Positions 1-6,827 of a stretch of 6,827 nt of DNA are shown piece after piece. Position 1 is the stretch's first letter, and each line of letters begins with the position of its first letter. A model generated the notes under the pieces. The model made no database searches. It was not told where the DNA came from and saw only the letters and a program-made list of their open reading frames with translations. The translations under genes and the position numbers were made by a program. Source of the stretch: Bacteroidales bacterium. GTDB taxonomy: Bacteria > Bacteroidota > Bacteroidia > Bacteroidales > UBA932. Where the stretch lies: NCBI GenBank assembly GCA_013335275.1, contig JAAXVX010000034.1, forward strand, positions 3,085-9,911. The letters run 5' to 3'.

Positions 1-2985
1 CATAGGCTGCCATATTTCTGAACCTTCTCCGATTCCCATTGCCATTGGAACCATACCAAGAATAGTGGTTGCTGTTGTCATGATTACCGGACGCAAACGG
101 GATTTTCCTCCGGATATTACTGACCTCTTAACGGAAGCTCCTCTCTCTTTATTAAGATTTATATAGTCAATGAGCACTATTCCATTTTTTACCACAATCC
201 CCACAAGCATTACTGCACCAATGAGCGCGATAAGGCTGAGTGTTGTTCCTGTGAGCCACAATGCAAGGAATACTCCTGTAAATGCAAACGGCAGAGAGAA
301 CATAATTATAAACGGATCGCGGAAAGATTCAAACTGCGATGCCATTACAATATATGTAAGGAGAATTACAAGCCCCAGAAGAGTGAACATATCGGCAAAC
401 GACTCCTGCTGCTCCTCAACCGCACCTGATACACTTGCGGTAATGAGAGGCGGCATATCAATCTTGGCAACCGCTGTGTTTACATCTGTGGCAATATCTC
501 CAAGCGAACGTTTGTAAACAGAACCGGTAACTTTTATAACCCGTTCCCTGTCGAGGTGTTCGATTGAAGGTGGTGCGAAGTTTTCGACAACATTTCCCAA
601 CTCACTTAATCTCACAGCTTTGCCTTGCGCATTGTAGATTAATATATTATTAATGTCATCAACTGTGGTACGGTATTTTTGGTCATTTCTCACCACTATA
701 TCATACTCCTCTCCCTCTTCCCTGAATTTTGTGGTAATAATCCCGTTTATCCTGTTTCTTACAACTGTTGCAGCAGAGGTCATGGTTATGCCGTTCATGG
801 CAAGTTTGTCTCTGTCGAACTCAACCTTAAACTGAGGCATATAGTCTTCGCGGCTCAGCTTAACATCCCTGAGCCCCTCTGTTTTCTTCATGATGTCAGA
901 TACCTGTTTTGCAACTGACTCTGCATCTTCGAAGTTGTAACCAAGGATATCCATTTCAAGAGTTGTTCCTCCGGCACCCATACCCATTCCGTTTGAGCCG
1001 CCCGGAGTAACTGTATATCTGTAAACTTCCGGAGTAGCGCTCAGGTCTTTCCGCATTTCGTCCGATATATCAAAAATATCTCTTTTTCTCTTATTGGGCT
1101 TTGATAGCTTTGCTGTATATGTGATAATATGGGTGCCTGATGTTCTTAATGACATAAAAACATTTGAACCGTCGGAGACACCCAGTGAAGTCTGCAGGAT
1201 TTCAATTTCGGGATACTTCTTTTTCCACATCTCAAACAGGTAGATATTCAGTTTCCTTGCCTGCTCCACTCTTGTGCCAACGGGCAATTCCACCGTAACG
1301 CCAATTTGTGAGTTATCCGAAGCAGGGAAGAAGTCTGTACCGACCTTTGCAACCAGTCCAAGACTGGCCAAAAAGAGTACCAGGGCTCCGCCCATTACCT
1401 TGAACCTGTTATTTACACACCATTTTAGTCCGGATGCATATACTCTGTCGAGTCCGTCAAGCATCCTTTCGATAGGTGCGTAGAAGTACTGGAATGCTTT
1501 CGATCTTTTCGGATCGGCCTTAAGCATTATTGACGAGAGCATTGGGGTGAGCGTCAGAGCTGCCAGTACGGATATTGAAATGATAATGGTCACTATCCAG
1601 CCAAGTTGCTTAAACATTATACCTGCCAGCCCGGAAACCATTGTAAGAGGGAAGAATACAGAAATAATAGTTAAGGTGGAGGCTATTACGGCAACAGCAA
1701 CCTCATTTGTAGCATAAATTGCTGCATCTCTTGGCTTGCTTCCCCTCTCTATGTGCGTCGTTATATTCTCCAGAACAACTATTGCGTCGTCCACAACCAT
1801 CCCGATGGCTATCGAGAGCGAACTGAGGGAAATAATATTAAGCGTATTTCCGGTAATCATAAGGTAAATAAAGGCGGCCACCAGAGACACCGGAATTGTG
1901 AGGATAATAATAAATGTTGCCCTCCATCTTCCAAGGAAGAAGAGTACAACTATCATAACAAACAAACCCGCAAGAAGTACCGTCTCTGTAAGTGAGCTGA
2001 TACTATCCTTTATAAATTCCGATGTATCCAGTACCATCTCGAGTTTTACATCGGGAGGAAGAGACTTTTGTATACCCGGCAGAGCTGCGTTAATCTTATC
2101 GGCAATTTCAACCACGTTAGAGCCGGATTGTTTCTGAACAACTATTGTTGCACCCCTCTCTCCGTTTGTATAGATTTCTGTCGAGCGCTCCTTTAGAGTA
2201 TCCTTAATGGTGGCAACATCCTTCATGTAAATGTTTTTGCCCATGTAGCTGCCCACAATGAGATTCTGAATCTCTTCGCTCTCCTTGAACTCTCCGTCTA
2301 CGCGAACAGAGTATGTATTGCTTCCTACGTCTATGCTACCGGCAGGAATGTTCCTGTTTTCCATGGATATCAGATTGGAAAGCTGTTCTATTGACAGTTT
2401 GTATGCCTCCATTTTCTGAGGGTCGGCAGATATCTGAATTTCCCTTTGCGGCGCTCCTGAAATTGATGTTGATGCAACTCCGTCTATTCTGTTCAGAGGG
2501 TTCGCAACCTTTTCATCAAGAATCTTATACAGACCTTCCGAGCTCACGCCGGCGTGTGCAGATATGAATGCAATAGGCATCATATCGGAACTGAATTTCA
2601 GAACAACGGGAGATTCGCAGTCATCCGGAAGGAAGTTGCGCTGCATGTCAAGTACCGCACGTATATCATTTACCGCCTCATCCATGTTGGTTCCGTATTC
2701 AAACTCAACTGTTATGAGCGATACGTTATCCTTGGATGTAGAGGTTATTCTTTTTAAGTCTGATACTGTACTAAGTGATGTTTCAAGCCTTTTTGTAACA
2801 TTTTGCTCAATATCCATTGCACTTGCACCGGAGTATGTGGTCATTACCGTTGCCGCATTGAGCTCAATTTTTGGATAAAGGTCAACCGAAAGCTTTGAAA
2901 ACGAAAATAAACCAAGTACTACAATGGCCACAAAAATGAGGGCCGTTGTAACCGGTTTCTTTACTGAACTTTCATATATTTTCAT
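1..2985 (-). CDS. RND efflux permease (HAE1/AcrB type), 3'-truncated by the window edge
   Basis: Inner-membrane proton/drug antiporter of a tripartite efflux pump. My translation of the minus strand from the ATG at 2985 is open for 995 codons to position 1. Relatives are about 1010-1060 residues, so roughly 20-60 residues, including the last membrane helix, lie outside. The fold is the duplicated RND type: TM1 at about 9-28, first periplasmic loop to about 330, TM2-TM4 at about 335-404, a second half whose periplasmic loop opens with GTDFFP (549-554), then TM8-TM10 at about 866-942. By alignment with AcrB, the TM4 pair D399/D400 (in VVDDAIVVLEN) matches D407/D408, K933 matches K940, R963 matches R971 and T970 matches T978, so the proton relay is complete. 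The start lies 14 bp after the adaptor stop, without a clear Shine-Dalgarno. Drug, bile or detergent efflux is inferred; the substrate cannot be read. A CzcA/CusA metal pump is less likely. Confidence 0.96.
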   Translation of the reverse strand, partial: MKIYESSVKKPVTTALIFVAIVVLGLFSFSKLSVDLYPKIELNAATVMTTYSGASAMDIEQNVTKRLETSLSTVSDLKRITSTSKDNVSLITVEFEYGTNMDEAVNDIRAVLDMQRNFLPDDCESPVVLKFSSDMMPIAFISAHAGVSSEGLYKILDEKVANPLNRIDGVASTSISGAPQREIQISADPQKMEAYKLSIEQLSNLISMENRNIPAGSIDVGSNTYSVRVDGEFKESEEIQNLIVGSYMGKNIYMKDVATIKDTLKERSTEIYTNGERGATIVVQKQSGSNVVEIADKINAALPGIQKSLPPDVKLEMVLDTSEFIKDSISSLTETVLLAGLFVMIVVLFFLGRWRATFIIILTIPVSLVAAFIYLMITGNTLNIISLSSLSIAIGMVVDDAIVVLENITTHIERGSKPRDAAIYATNEVAVAVIASTLTIISVFFPLTMVSGLAGIMFKQLGWIVTIIISISVLAALTLTPMLSSIMLKADPKRSKAFQYFYAPIERMLDGLDRVYASGLKWCVNNRFKVMGGALVLFLASLGLVAKVGTDFFPASDNSQIGVTVELPVGTRVEQARKLNIYLFEMWKKKYPEIEILQTSLGVSDGSNVFMSLRTSGTHIITYTAKLSKPNKRKRDIFDISDEMRKDLSATPEVYRYTVTPGGSNGMGMGAGGTTLEMDILGYNFEDAESVAKQVSDIMKKTEGLRDVKLSREDYMPQFKVEFDRDKLAMNGITMTSAATVVRNRINGIITTKFREEGEEYDIVVRNDQKYRTTVDDINNILIYNAQGKAVRLSELGNVVENFAPPSIEHLDRERVIKVTGSVYKRSLGDIATDVNTAVAKIDMPPLITASVSGAVEEQQESFADMFTLLGLVILLTYIVMASQFESFRDPFIIMFSLPFAFTGVFLALWLTGTTLSLIALIGAVMLVGIVVKNGIVLIDYINLNKERGASVKRSVISGGKSRLRPVIMTTATTILGMVPMAMGIGEGSEIWQPM

Positions 2986-2999
2986 GTGATACTACTATT

Positions 3000-4025
3000 T
3001 TAGAGTGACAGATCGGCACCTGATTCAGTTACCTCAACCTTTGCCTTATCTACGAGGTTATTCATTCCGGCAACAACAACCTTTTGGCCGTTTTCGATTC
3101 CGCTGAGAATCTCGTATTGTGCACCAACGCGGCGCCCGAGCTCAACTTTTGTAAATACTACTGTTTCTCCGTCCAGAACATAAATATATTTATCGTTTGT
3201 TCCGTGTTGCTTGATTACTGCTTTATCCGGAACAACAACTCTGTTTTTTGCTCCTAACTCAACTTTTGCCCTTGCAAACATTCCGGGACGAATCTCCATT
3301 TTAGGGTTGTTTATGCTCACCTGAACCTGAAAAGTACGCGAAGCGGCATCAATAGTGGGATATATGAGACTCACCTTACCCGGGAATTTCTGCCCCTCAT
3401 AAATGTCGAGTGAAATTTCAACAGGAGTACCAATCTTTACCTTAGGGAAAAACTCCTCCGAAATGCTAATCATAATCTTCACAGGCTGGAGCTGCATAAC
3501 AACAAGAATCGGCTGCCCCATTGTAAGATCTCCGTTGTCGAAGTTCCTTTGGGTAACAACTCCGTCAATTGGAGAGAGCAGTTTAGTATTCTTGTCCAGG
3601 TTGCGGAGACTCTCTTCTGCCACCTTTACCTGTGTATGAATCTGGTCGGACTGTTGTTTTGACACACCGCCTGCAGCATAAAGAGCATCAATGCGGGACA
3701 TGTCTATTTTCAGGTTTTCAATCTGAGTCTTGGCGTTGCCATAGTTAAGATTCTCCATCTGAACCAGAAGCTGACCTTTTCTTACCCTTGTACCAACCTC
3801 AACATAAATTTTTTCAATTCTCTGAGACGCAGAACTAGAAATACTGTTCTTTGCATATGGCTCAATGTTGCCTGTAAACTCGGCAATCTGGTTTACCATT
3901 TGTGCTTTCGCCTCGGCAACCTTCACTAAAGGAAGGGAAGAAGCTCCCTGATTACTCTCTTTTTTTGAAGTGCAGGCGCCTAAGAATAATGCGCCAATTG
4001 CAAGAAGTAGTGTTACTTTTTTCAT
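3000..4025 (-). CDS. RND efflux periplasmic adaptor (membrane fusion protein), lipoprotein
   Basis: Periplasmic adaptor joining the RND permease to the outer-membrane channel; 341 residues. The N-terminus is a lipoprotein signal with lipobox LGAC and lipidation at C18, so the mature protein should be membrane-anchored. Order of parts: first lipoyl half at about 57-92 (VGTRVRKGQLLVQM), alpha-helical hairpin at about 93-146, second lipoyl half at about 149-178 (LSPIDGVVTQRNFDNGD), beta-barrel at about 181-256 with the family motif RPGMFARAKVE (246-256), and membrane-proximal domain at about 262-332. The hairpin turn carries R111-x3-L115-x6-S122, the RLS motif known from AcrA-type adaptors to contact TolC-type channels. 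The hairpin, about 54 residues, is short for the family. The gene starts 13 bp after the channel gene and ends 14 bp before the permease gene, so the three are surely partners. The ATG chosen is the one that supplies the signal peptide. Confidence 0.96.
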   Translation of the reverse strand: MKKVTLLLAIGALFLGACTSKKESNQGASSLPLVKVAEAKAQMVNQIAEFTGNIEPYAKNSISSSASQRIEKIYVEVGTRVRKGQLLVQMENLNYGNAKTQIENLKIDMSRIDALYAAGGVSKQQSDQIHTQVKVAEESLRNLDKNTKLLSPIDGVVTQRNFDNGDLTMGQPILVVMQLQPVKIMISISEEFFPKVKIGTPVEISLDIYEGQKFPGKVSLIYPTIDAASRTFQVQVSINNPKMEIRPGMFARAKVELGAKNRVVVPDKAVIKQHGTNDKYIYVLDGETVVFTKVELGRRVGAQYEILSGIENGQKVVVAGMNNLVDKAKVEVTESGADLSL

Positions 4026-4038
4026 ATTATTACGACTG

Positions 4039-5391
4039 TTATTTTTCTAAATTTTCCATTCCTGTAGACTTCTCAAACTCATTTTTGGCTTTAATGAAAT
4101 CGAAAAGCGTTTGATTATAATTAAGTTTTGATCTTGTGAGGGCAACTTCCGAGTCATTTAATTCAAGCACTGTTCCAACACCTGTGTTAAAGCGCACTTT
4201 TGATATTTCATAACCCTTCTGAGCCTGCTGAACAGCCTCTTTGTCCGATACCAGCTGAACCCCGGCGCGTCTCATTTCATTAACCGAATTTTGAACAGCC
4301 AGCGAAAGGTTTTCCTTAATGAGGTCCCGCTGATATTCCAGTTTTTGAATCCCTGCTTTAGTTTGTTTCTCTTTAAGAGACACCGACAATTTGTTAAATA
4401 TCGGAACCTGCAGAGACAAACCCACTGCAAACGAATTTGCCCATGGCTTGTTAAATTTGAACTCCTCATTTTGCATCTGCATCTGATAGTTTGCAAATCC
4501 GGCCAGCACAGGAAGCCTTTGTGAACGAACCAGCTCATAGGTTTTATTCAGCTTCTCCAACTGAATGTCCATTGTTTTGAGAGTACTGTTCTCATCAACA
4601 TTTAACTCTCCGTTCCAGTTGTAGTTTGCTATCTGGTCGTTGTAGCCGTCAAAGTCGCCTACAATTTCCACGGGCTGATTTATATTAACAGACATCAGAA
4701 CCTTAAGCTGCATCTTTGCAAGCTCAAGTCCGTTCCTTGCCTGTGTGAGGGAAGGGGATATGTTTCTTGCTGCAACATCGGAACGAATCTTGTCATATTC
4801 ACTTGCCATTCCCTGTTCATACATTTTTTTGATATTATCTGCGCTCTCTCTTGCATTTTTGAAACTCTGCTCAAGAACCTCAATTGATTTTTCCAGCATA
4901 ACAACTCCGTAGAAACTGTTTTTCACCTGCTGAATCAGGTCCAGCTTTGTTGTTCTTGCCGACTCAAGTGCAGATTTTATCTCAATTTCAGAAAGCTGTA
5001 TGTTTTTATACAGAGCCATTGAAAATACCGGTACCTGCAAAGTCCCTGTTATTGAATAGCTATTAGTAGAACCAACCTCCATCTTGCCTCCCGGGAAAAA
5101 ATCCGAGAAGAAAACAGGCTTCATAATATTATTTGTGTATTGTGCCGAGGCATTGACTGCCGGCAACAAAGCATTCCAGTTTTCCTGCTTAAGGTAGTCT
5201 ACTCTCTGTAACTCAGAGTTGGCCATTTTGATGTTCAGGTTTTCGTTTAGTGCAATTTCGAGTGCATCCCCGATGGTGATCTTCAGCGTGTCGCCTGCCG
5301 GAGCCTGACCTCTGAGCGATGCAGCTGACAATGTGAGACTCAGAATGAGTGCTCCTGTTTTTACAATTCTTAATATTTTCATATGTAACAT
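4039..5391 (-). CDS. TolC-family outer-membrane efflux channel
   Basis: Outer-membrane exit duct of the pump, expected to form a trimer with a beta-barrel in the outer membrane and a long alpha-helical periplasmic tunnel; 450 residues, usual for the family. An N-terminal signal peptide (hydrophobic core about 13-24, cleavage probably near 26-31) lacks a lipobox, so this is a signal-peptidase-I type channel. The internal TolC duplication is plain: LLPAVNASAQY (75-85) with LQVPVF (118-123) is echoed by RLPVLAGFANY (292-302) with LQVPIF (327-332), and the helical part GMASEYDKIRSDV (194-206) by GVGTVLELNDSEVA (404-417). Coiled-coil helices lie at about 132-235 and 335-440. Two in-frame ATGs exist, at 5391 and 5382. 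I keep 5391 because AAGG (5404-5401) stands 9 bases upstream of it, but 5382 also leaves an intact signal peptide. Gaps are 11 bp to the regulator and 13 bp to the adaptor. Confidence 0.95.
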   Translation of the reverse strand: MLHMKILRIVKTGALILSLTLSAASLRGQAPAGDTLKITIGDALEIALNENLNIKMANSELQRVDYLKQENWNALLPAVNASAQYTNNIMKPVFFSDFFPGGKMEVGSTNSYSITGTLQVPVFSMALYKNIQLSEIEIKSALESARTTKLDLIQQVKNSFYGVVMLEKSIEVLEQSFKNARESADNIKKMYEQGMASEYDKIRSDVAARNISPSLTQARNGLELAKMQLKVLMSVNINQPVEIVGDFDGYNDQIANYNWNGELNVDENSTLKTMDIQLEKLNKTYELVRSQRLPVLAGFANYQMQMQNEEFKFNKPWANSFAVGLSLQVPIFNKLSVSLKEKQTKAGIQKLEYQRDLIKENLSLAVQNSVNEMRRAGVQLVSDKEAVQQAQKGYEISKVRFNTGVGTVLELNDSEVALTRSKLNYNQTLFDFIKAKNEFEKSTGMENLEK

Positions 5392-5402
5392 TAATATATA
5401 CC

Positions 5403-6017
5403 TTATTTATTATCTTCTTTATTCATGTAGCTGTCAATTAGCTGAATGCCTTTCTGTGTGGAAATGCCTCTGAAATAAAATACAACTGACTCCCGGAACA
5501 TATCCTTTCTTGGAACATCTTTCGTCGGAAAAATTTCAGAATTTTCTAAGGCGCTTGACACTTCAATTAAAATTTTCGCAACGAGTTCTTTGTTTATATT
5601 CTTTAGAAAAAATCCTTCTTTTTGTCCTCTGGCAAGGAATTCAGTCGTCTTTTCTTTGTGAAACTCAACAAATCTTCCGTATGTTTTCTTATAAATTTCC
5701 GGATAGAATTTCTTAAGCTCAAAAAAGAAATTGATTCTGAGATTTACCATCATATCGGACTGATTTTCATGGAAAAACCTAACCATCTCCACTACATTCA
5801 CCGACTCATCAATTGCTTTTTGGGTGCAATATCTCATTTTGTTCTCCAGAAAAACCAGACACTCTTCCAGTAAAGTTGACTTATCGCTGAACTGTTCGTA
5901 TAAAGTTCTCTTGGATATGCCATTTTCCGAAGCAATCTCATCCATGGTAACGGATTTGCAACCACGATGAAAAAACATATCCATTGAATTTTCGATTATT
6001 CTCTCTCTAAGCTCCAT
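5403..6017 (-). CDS. TetR/AcrR-family transcriptional repressor
   Basis: Probable ligand-responsive, dimeric DNA-binding repressor of the pump operon; 204 residues, typical of the family. The N-terminal helix-turn-helix domain is clear: a helix at about 1-17 with the MFFHRGCKSVTMDEIA pattern (14-29), then the recognition helix region NGISKRTLYEQFSDKSTLL (32-50), where the TLYxxFxxKxxLL signature is characteristic of TetR proteins. Residues from about 55 onward form the helical ligand-binding and dimerisation domain, which is rich in Phe and Lys and not assignable to a known ligand. It is the first gene of the operon, 11 bp before the channel gene, so repression of its own promoter would also silence the pump. 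The ATG at 6017 is right for the family, placing the HTH at the usual distance from the N-terminus; no strong ribosome-binding site precedes it, only A-rich sequence. Target genes and inducer are inferred from position only. Confidence 0.94.
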   Translation of the reverse strand: MELRERIIENSMDMFFHRGCKSVTMDEIASENGISKRTLYEQFSDKSTLLEECLVFLENKMRYCTQKAIDESVNVVEMVRFFHENQSDMMVNLRINFFFELKKFYPEIYKKTYGRFVEFHKEKTTEFLARGQKEGFFLKNINKELVAKILIEVSSALENSEIFPTKDVPRKDMFRESVVFYFRGISTQKGIQLIDSYMNKEDNK

Positions 6018-6041
6018 CTATTTTTATTTTCTTTAGGGCGA

Positions 6042-6073
6042 CAAAAGTAATTACAGAAAACTTAAAAAACAAA
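6042..6073 (-). promoter_or_regulatory. Bacteroidota-type promoter of the tetR-efflux operon
   Basis: Read on the minus strand, a -33 box TTTG (6073-6070) is followed after exactly 20 bp by a -7 box TACTTTTG (6049-6042). This fits the Bacteroidota sigma-ABfr consensus TTTG / TAnnTTTG at both elements and in spacing. The transcript should begin a few bases downstream, near 6035-6038, leaving a leader of about 20 bases before the ATG at 6017. The surrounding A/T tracts may bend DNA. The start site is inferred, not seen. Confidence 0.75.
6047..6054. promoter_or_regulatory. GTAATTAC palindrome overlapping the operon -7 box
   Basis: A perfect 8-bp palindrome that overlaps three bases of the operon -7 box (6042-6049). 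Its TAATTAC core recurs on the other strand at 6105-6111, next to the kbl -7 box. It could be a repressor half-site or core operator, but part of it is dictated by the promoter sequence itself. Confidence 0.3.
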
Positions 6074-6082
6074 AAAAGTTTT
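6057..6082. promoter_or_regulatory. Inverted repeat over the operon -33 box, candidate TetR operator
   Basis: A perfect 7-bp inverted repeat: AAAACTT (6057-6063) and AAGTTTT (6076-6082) separated by 12 bp of nearly pure A. The total of 26 bp is within the range of TetR-family operators, and it encloses the -33 box (6070-6073) of the regulator's own promoter, where a bound dimer would block polymerase. The arms are AT-rich, so a chance match in this A-tract is possible. Confidence 0.4.
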
Positions 6083-6106
6083 TATATTTTTATTATCCGA
6101 TTAATA

Positions 6107-6127
6107 ATTACTTGTTAAATTTGTAAT
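6107..6127. promoter_or_regulatory. ATTAC-N11-GTAAT inverted repeat over the kbl -7 box
   Basis: Arms ATTAC (6107-6111) and GTAAT (6123-6127) are separated by 11 bp and centred on position 6117, at the edge of the kbl -7 box. The spacing suits a dimeric regulator binding one helical turn apart. The arms are short (5 bp), so this is a weak operator candidate. Confidence 0.25.
6116..6123 (+). promoter_or_regulatory. Bacteroidota -7 box for kbl
   Basis: TAAATTTG is a perfect match to the TAnnTTTG -7 element and sits 39 bp before the kbl ATG, implying a leader of about 30-35 bases. No TTTG or TTG lies at the expected distance upstream (around 6092-6096), only T-rich sequence. The promoter may therefore be weak, activator-dependent, or rely on the A/T tract. 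Confidence 0.5.
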
Positions 6128-6162
6128 CAGGCAGTAATAAGTCTAACTAATCAAATACATAT

Positions 6163-6827
6163 ATGTACAATAATTTTAAGGATTTTCTCCAGACAGAGCT
6201 TGGCAGCATTGAGTCTGCAGGCCTTTTTAAGAGAGAGAGAGTAATAACAACGGCACAACAGGCCGCCATTAAAGTGAGCACAGGACAAGAGGTGCTTAAT
6301 TTTTGCGCAAACAATTATCTCGGACTTTCCAACAGCCCTGTATTAATCAAGGCGGCAAAAGAGGCTCTGGATACAAGAGGCTTTGGTATGTCAAGCGTAA
6401 GATTCATTTGCGGAACTCAGGATTTGCATCTGGAACTGGAAAAGAAAATTTCCGAATTTTTCGGGACAGAGGATGCTATTCTTTACGCAGCATGTTTTGA
6501 TGCAAACGGAGGCGTTTTTGAACCGCTTCTTGGCGAAGAAGACGCAATCATTTCCGATGCCCTCAATCATGCATCCATTATAGACGGCGTGAGACTATGC
6601 AAGGCTCAGAGATACCGTTATGCCAATGCAAACATGGATGAGCTGGAAAACTGCCTTAAACTTGCGCAGGCGCAAAGATTCCGTCTTATTGTTACAGACG
6701 GGGTGTTCTCAATGGACGGCAATGTGCCTCCTCTTGACAGGATTTATGAACTCGCCTCTAAATACAATGCAATGATTATGGTGGACGAGTCGCACTCCGC
6801 AGGTGTTGTGGGAAACACAGGAAGAGG
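6163..6827 (+). CDS. kbl: Glycine C-acetyltransferase (2-amino-3-ketobutyrate CoA ligase), 3'-truncated by the window edge
   Basis: PLP-dependent cytosolic enzyme of the alpha-oxoamine synthase family. It cleaves 2-amino-3-oxobutyrate with CoA to glycine and acetyl-CoA, the second step of threonine breakdown after threonine dehydrogenase. The 221 complete codons cover a little over half of the usual length (about 398). Resemblance to E. coli Kbl as I recall it is strong throughout: [10 protein letters not shown] (46-55), [10 protein letters not shown] (78-87), CFDANGG (111-117), [17 protein letters not shown] (132-148), TDGVFSMDG (178-186) and MVDESHSAG (206-214). Visible cofactor residues are C111, F112, H136, S183, D208 and H211, at the same numbers as in E. 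coli; the PLP lysine (about 244) lies beyond the edge. The start gives the same N-terminal length as E. coli Kbl, with LF at 21-22. No Shine-Dalgarno is seen. Serine palmitoyltransferase and BioF are relatives but fit these motifs less well. Confidence 0.96.
   Translation, partial: MYNNFKDFLQTELGSIESAGLFKRERVITTAQQAAIKVSTGQEVLNFCANNYLGLSNSPVLIKAAKEALDTRGFGMSSVRFICGTQDLHLELEKKISEFFGTEDAILYAACFDANGGVFEPLLGEEDAIISDALNHASIIDGVRLCKAQRYRYANANMDELENCLKLAQAQRFRLIVTDGVFSMDGNVPPLDRIYELASKYNAMIMVDESHSAGVVGNTGR

Larger units (their letters stand above)
6045..6113. repeat. 9-bp inverted repeat pair flanking the divergent promoters
   Basis: AAGTAATTA at 6045-6053 and its exact reverse complement TAATTACTT at 6105-6113, 51 bp apart. 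One copy overlaps the operon -7 box; the other ends two bases before the kbl -7 box (6116-6123). Two similarly placed copies facing each other would suit a regulator that touches both promoters. In DNA this AT-rich the match is only moderately significant. Confidence 0.35.
6018..6162. other. Divergent intergenic regulatory region, tetR operon / kbl
   Basis: This 145-bp, strongly AT-rich gap is the only sizeable non-coding stretch in the window. It holds the leftward operon promoter, the rightward kbl -7 box and the inverted repeats listed separately. A-rich runs at 6064-6077 and T-rich runs at 6079-6091 suggest intrinsically bent DNA. I see no terminator, RNA gene or riboswitch fold, and neither flanking start has a convincing Shine-Dalgarno. 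Confidence 0.85.

Noticed and set aside
170..517. 115-codon open frame on the plus strand, antisense to the permease
   Set aside because: It lies wholly inside the conserved TM8-TM10 region of the RND gene. Its translation is Ser/Thr/Ile-rich with no recognisable domain, the usual shadow of a membrane-protein gene.
960..1005. Met/Gly-rich patch in the permease periplasmic domain (M667, M669) as a possible metal site
   Set aside because: Gly-rich loops at this point are common in Bacteroidota RND permeases. No other metal-pump residues stand out and the adaptor lacks a metal-binding N-terminus, so a CusA-like role is not supported.
2564..2878. 104-codon open frame on the plus strand, antisense to the permease N-terminal region
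   Set aside because: Shadow of the RND first periplasmic loop, with no domain, promoter or independent support; the other plus-strand frames between 653 and 5873 are rejected for the same reason.
4272..4538. 88-codon minus-strand frame overlapping the channel gene
   Set aside because: It sits in an alternative frame inside a well-conserved TolC-family gene and encodes nothing recognisable.
6018..6162. Riboswitch, small RNA or rho-independent terminator in the intergenic region
   Set aside because: The inverted repeats are AT-only with long spacers and no GC-rich stem. Both flanking genes diverge from here, so no terminator is expected.
6303..6500. 65-codon plus-strand frame inside kbl
   Set aside because: It is out of frame with kbl, whose own frame carries the conserved PLP-enzyme motifs across the same bases.
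1..6827. A new defence, mobile or biosynthetic system
   Set aside because: All five genes belong to well-known families (RND efflux trio, TetR regulator, Kbl) with intact motifs. No unexplained coding space, repeats array or integration scar is present.

Overview
The window looks like a Bacteroidota (Bacteroidales-like) chromosome. Three things point there: the protein sequences, start codons mostly without a Shine-Dalgarno sequence, and a near-perfect Bacteroidota sigma-ABfr promoter (TTTG, 20 bp, TAnnTTTG) upstream of the regulator gene. Base composition is moderate and looks even across the genes. No mobile element, RNA gene, CRISPR array or horizontal-transfer mark was seen.

Positions 6017 down to 1 (minus strand) hold one compact four-gene operon for a tripartite RND efflux pump. 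In transcription order it encodes a TetR/AcrR-type repressor (6017-5403), a TolC-family outer-membrane channel (5391-4039), a lipoprotein periplasmic adaptor (4025-3000), and an inner-membrane RND permease (2985 to beyond position 1, 3' end missing). The gaps are only 11, 13 and 14 bp, so the genes are almost certainly co-transcribed. The permease should take substrate from the inner membrane or periplasm using the proton gradient. The adaptor links it to the outer-membrane channel for export out of the cell. Key residues can be seen: the permease proton relay (D399, D400, K933, R963, T970) and the adaptor's R-x3-L-x6-S hairpin-tip motif (R111, L115, S122). The pump therefore looks intact apart from the window edge.

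Positions 6018-6162 are a 145-bp AT-rich divergent intergenic region. It carries the operon promoter, a perfect Bacteroidota -7 box for the rightward gene, and several short inverted repeats that are candidate operators for the TetR protein.

From 6163 to the right edge (plus strand) lies the first 221 codons of kbl, glycine C-acetyltransferase (2-amino-3-ketobutyrate CoA ligase), a PLP enzyme of threonine/glycine metabolism. It has no obvious functional link to the pump, though both could be affected by proteins binding the shared intergenic region.

I see no evidence of a previously undescribed system. The points worth following up are the operator architecture and the possible cross-control of kbl.
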